Source: CAIWHR01 sp963708855
GTDB taxonomy: Bacteria; Pseudomonadota; Gammaproteobacteria; Burkholderiales; Casimicrobiaceae
DNA length: 64,000 nucleotides
NCBI GenBank assembly: GCA_963708855.1
Contig: CAVPUM010000006.1
Coordinates: 62,001-126,000 of the forward strand
Reading direction: 5' to 3'
Below, in pieces: positions 63,164 through 64,000 of this stretch (its first letter is position 1; the number at the start of each line of letters is the position of its first letter). Made by a program: the position numbers and the translations under genes. The notes beneath the pieces were generated by a model. It did not search any database. It was given only the letters and a program-made list of their open reading frames with translations, and was not told the DNA's origin.

Positions 63164-64000
63164 ATGACAACGAGTGCGAGCACCGTCGCCAGCGACTATC
63201 CCTTGCCCCGCCGCAAGGTTCGCTGGCTCGGGCTCGTCTTTTTTGTTGTCCTTCACGTCGTGGGAATCGTCGGCACGCCGCTTTACATCCACTACCGCGG
63301 GATCACGGCCCCCGAGCTCGCGCTGTTCTTCTTCTTCTGTGCGGCAACCGGGATGTCGATCACGATGGGTTACCACCGCCTGTTCGCGCATCCGACCTAC
63401 AAGGCTTCGCCTGTCGTGCAGTTCTTCTTTCTGCTCTTTGGTGCGGCCACGTTCGAAGAGTCGGCGTTGAAATGGTCGTCGCAGCACCGCCAGCACCACC
63501 TCTTCACGGATACGGAGCACGATCCCTACGGCGTCAACCAGGGGTTCTGGCATGCCCACATCGGCTGGATCATGTTCTGGCGTCATCGCACCAACTACAA
63601 CAACGTGAAAGACCTGCGCAGATCAAGGCTCGTGGCGCACCAGCACGACCATCACGCATGGTGGTCGGTCGGCGGAGGCGTTGTTCTTCCCATGCTCGTC
63701 GCCTGGTGGATCGGGCATCTGCTGGGAGGATTCATCATGGTGGTCTGCCTGCGCATAGTCGTCGTCCTCCACTCCTCGTTCTTCATAAATTCCTTCGCGC
63801 ACACCTTTGGCAAGAGGCCCTACGACGCCTCCCAGTCCGCGCGCGATAACTGGCTATGCGCACTTCTTACCAATGGCGAAGGCTTCCACAATTTCCATCA
63901 CCGTTTCCCCATGGACTACCGCAATGGCTATCGCTGGTATCACTGGGATCCGTCGAAGTGGGGCATCTACCTCCTGTCGAAGCTCGGCCTCGCCTGGGAT
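63164..64000 (+). CDS. Acyl-CoA/fatty-acid delta-9-type desaturase (3' end beyond the window)
   Basis: 279 codons of a membrane di-iron desaturase that introduces a double bond into acyl chains. All three histidine boxes are present: HRLFAH (after MGY), HRQHH (after WSSQ) and HNFHH (after GEGF), with LGLVFFVVLHVVGIVGTPLY and similar pairs of membrane helices. The C-terminal end is cut by the window. The ATG at 63164 gives a short cytoplasmic leader. Unrelated to the sulfur genes. Confidence 0.93.
   Translation, partial: MTTSASTVASDYPLPRRKVRWLGLVFFVVLHVVGIVGTPLYIHYRGITAPELALFFFFCAATGMSITMGYHRLFAHPTYKASPVVQFFFLLFGAATFEESALKWSSQHRQHHLFTDTEHDPYGVNQGFWHAHIGWIMFWRHRTNYNNVKDLRRSRLVAHQHDHHAWWSVGGGVVLPMLVAWWIGHLLGGFIMVVCLRIVVVLHSSFFINSFAHTFGKRPYDASQSARDNWLCALLTNGEGFHNFHHRFPMDYRNGYRWYHWDPSKWGIYLLSKLGLAWD

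Overview
The window is GC-rich, densely coded chromosomal DNA from a chemolithotrophic sulfur-oxidising bacterium. It is most likely a betaproteobacterium near the Burkholderiales. The grounds are gene content (reverse-type Dsr, AprBA with AprM, dissimilatory Sat, SoeABC, a sulfide:quinone oxidoreductase) and Burkholderiales-style GC-rich hairpin repeats in operon gaps. The placement is an inference; no rRNA or marker gene is present.

Layout. 1-4.4 kb: the N-terminal part of a very large secreted protein of about ten DUF11-like repeats (minus strand, cut by the window edge). 4.75-9.6 kb: giant NAD-dependent glutamate dehydrogenase. 9.7-11.9 kb: small genes (LMW tyrosine phosphatase, exported protein, zinc-ribbon protein, Cys-less glutaredoxin-like protein). 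11.9-18.4 kb: ArsR regulator divergent from an adaptor / RND pump / DUF2892 / TolC operon with a palindrome between them. 18.4-20.9 kb: CMD-Rieske fusion and an SQR-CBS fusion. 20.9-23.2 kb: UspA pair, small membrane protein and TauE/SafE exporter. 23.5-24.1 kb: YfcE-like phosphodiesterase. 24.3-28.8 kb: aprM-aprB-aprA, two accessory genes and a 52-aa ORF. 28.9-32.4 kb: a decay zone with a degenerate second aprA split in two, an IS3 transposase remnant, a TPR remnant and a broken YkgJ gene around intact DUF4202 and LLM-oxidoreductase genes. 32.6-39.6 kb: LysR regulator, sat and soeABC. 39.8-41.5 kb: NarX/NarL-like two-component pair joined by a tandem repeat. 55.2 down to 41.5 kb (minus strand): the rDsr operon dsrABEFHCMKLJOPN, a DsrC-like gene, dsrR and cobA. 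55.6-62.4 kb (plus strand, divergent from dsrA): an accessory cluster holding a small protein, a stand-alone Cas6/RAMP-like protein, a cysteine-less DsrC homologue, a TusA-TusA fusion, a 199-aa unknown, a TauD-like dioxygenase, an HTH-ferredoxin-reductase fusion, an S24-like protein lacking its catalytic Ser and Lys, and two unknowns. 62.4-64 kb: DUF2721 protein and a fatty-acid desaturase cut by the window edge.

How it works together. SQR and rDsr would oxidise sulfide and stored sulfur. DsrEFH and DsrC pass sulfur to DsrAB, DsrL reduces the substrate side, DsrMKJOP connects to the quinone pool, and CobA and DsrN supply siroheme amide. Sulfite leaves through two parallel routes, AprBA/AprM plus Sat (with ATP formation) and SoeABC, or by export through TauE.

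The most novel part is the plus-strand cluster beside dsrA, where a Cas6-like RNA-binding fold without any CRISPR array or other cas gene sits among sulfur-carrier homologues, behind an array of tiny hairpins. Also notable are the split aprA relic, the SQR-CBS and CMD-Rieske fusions, and at least nine single-base insertions that break otherwise conserved genes.
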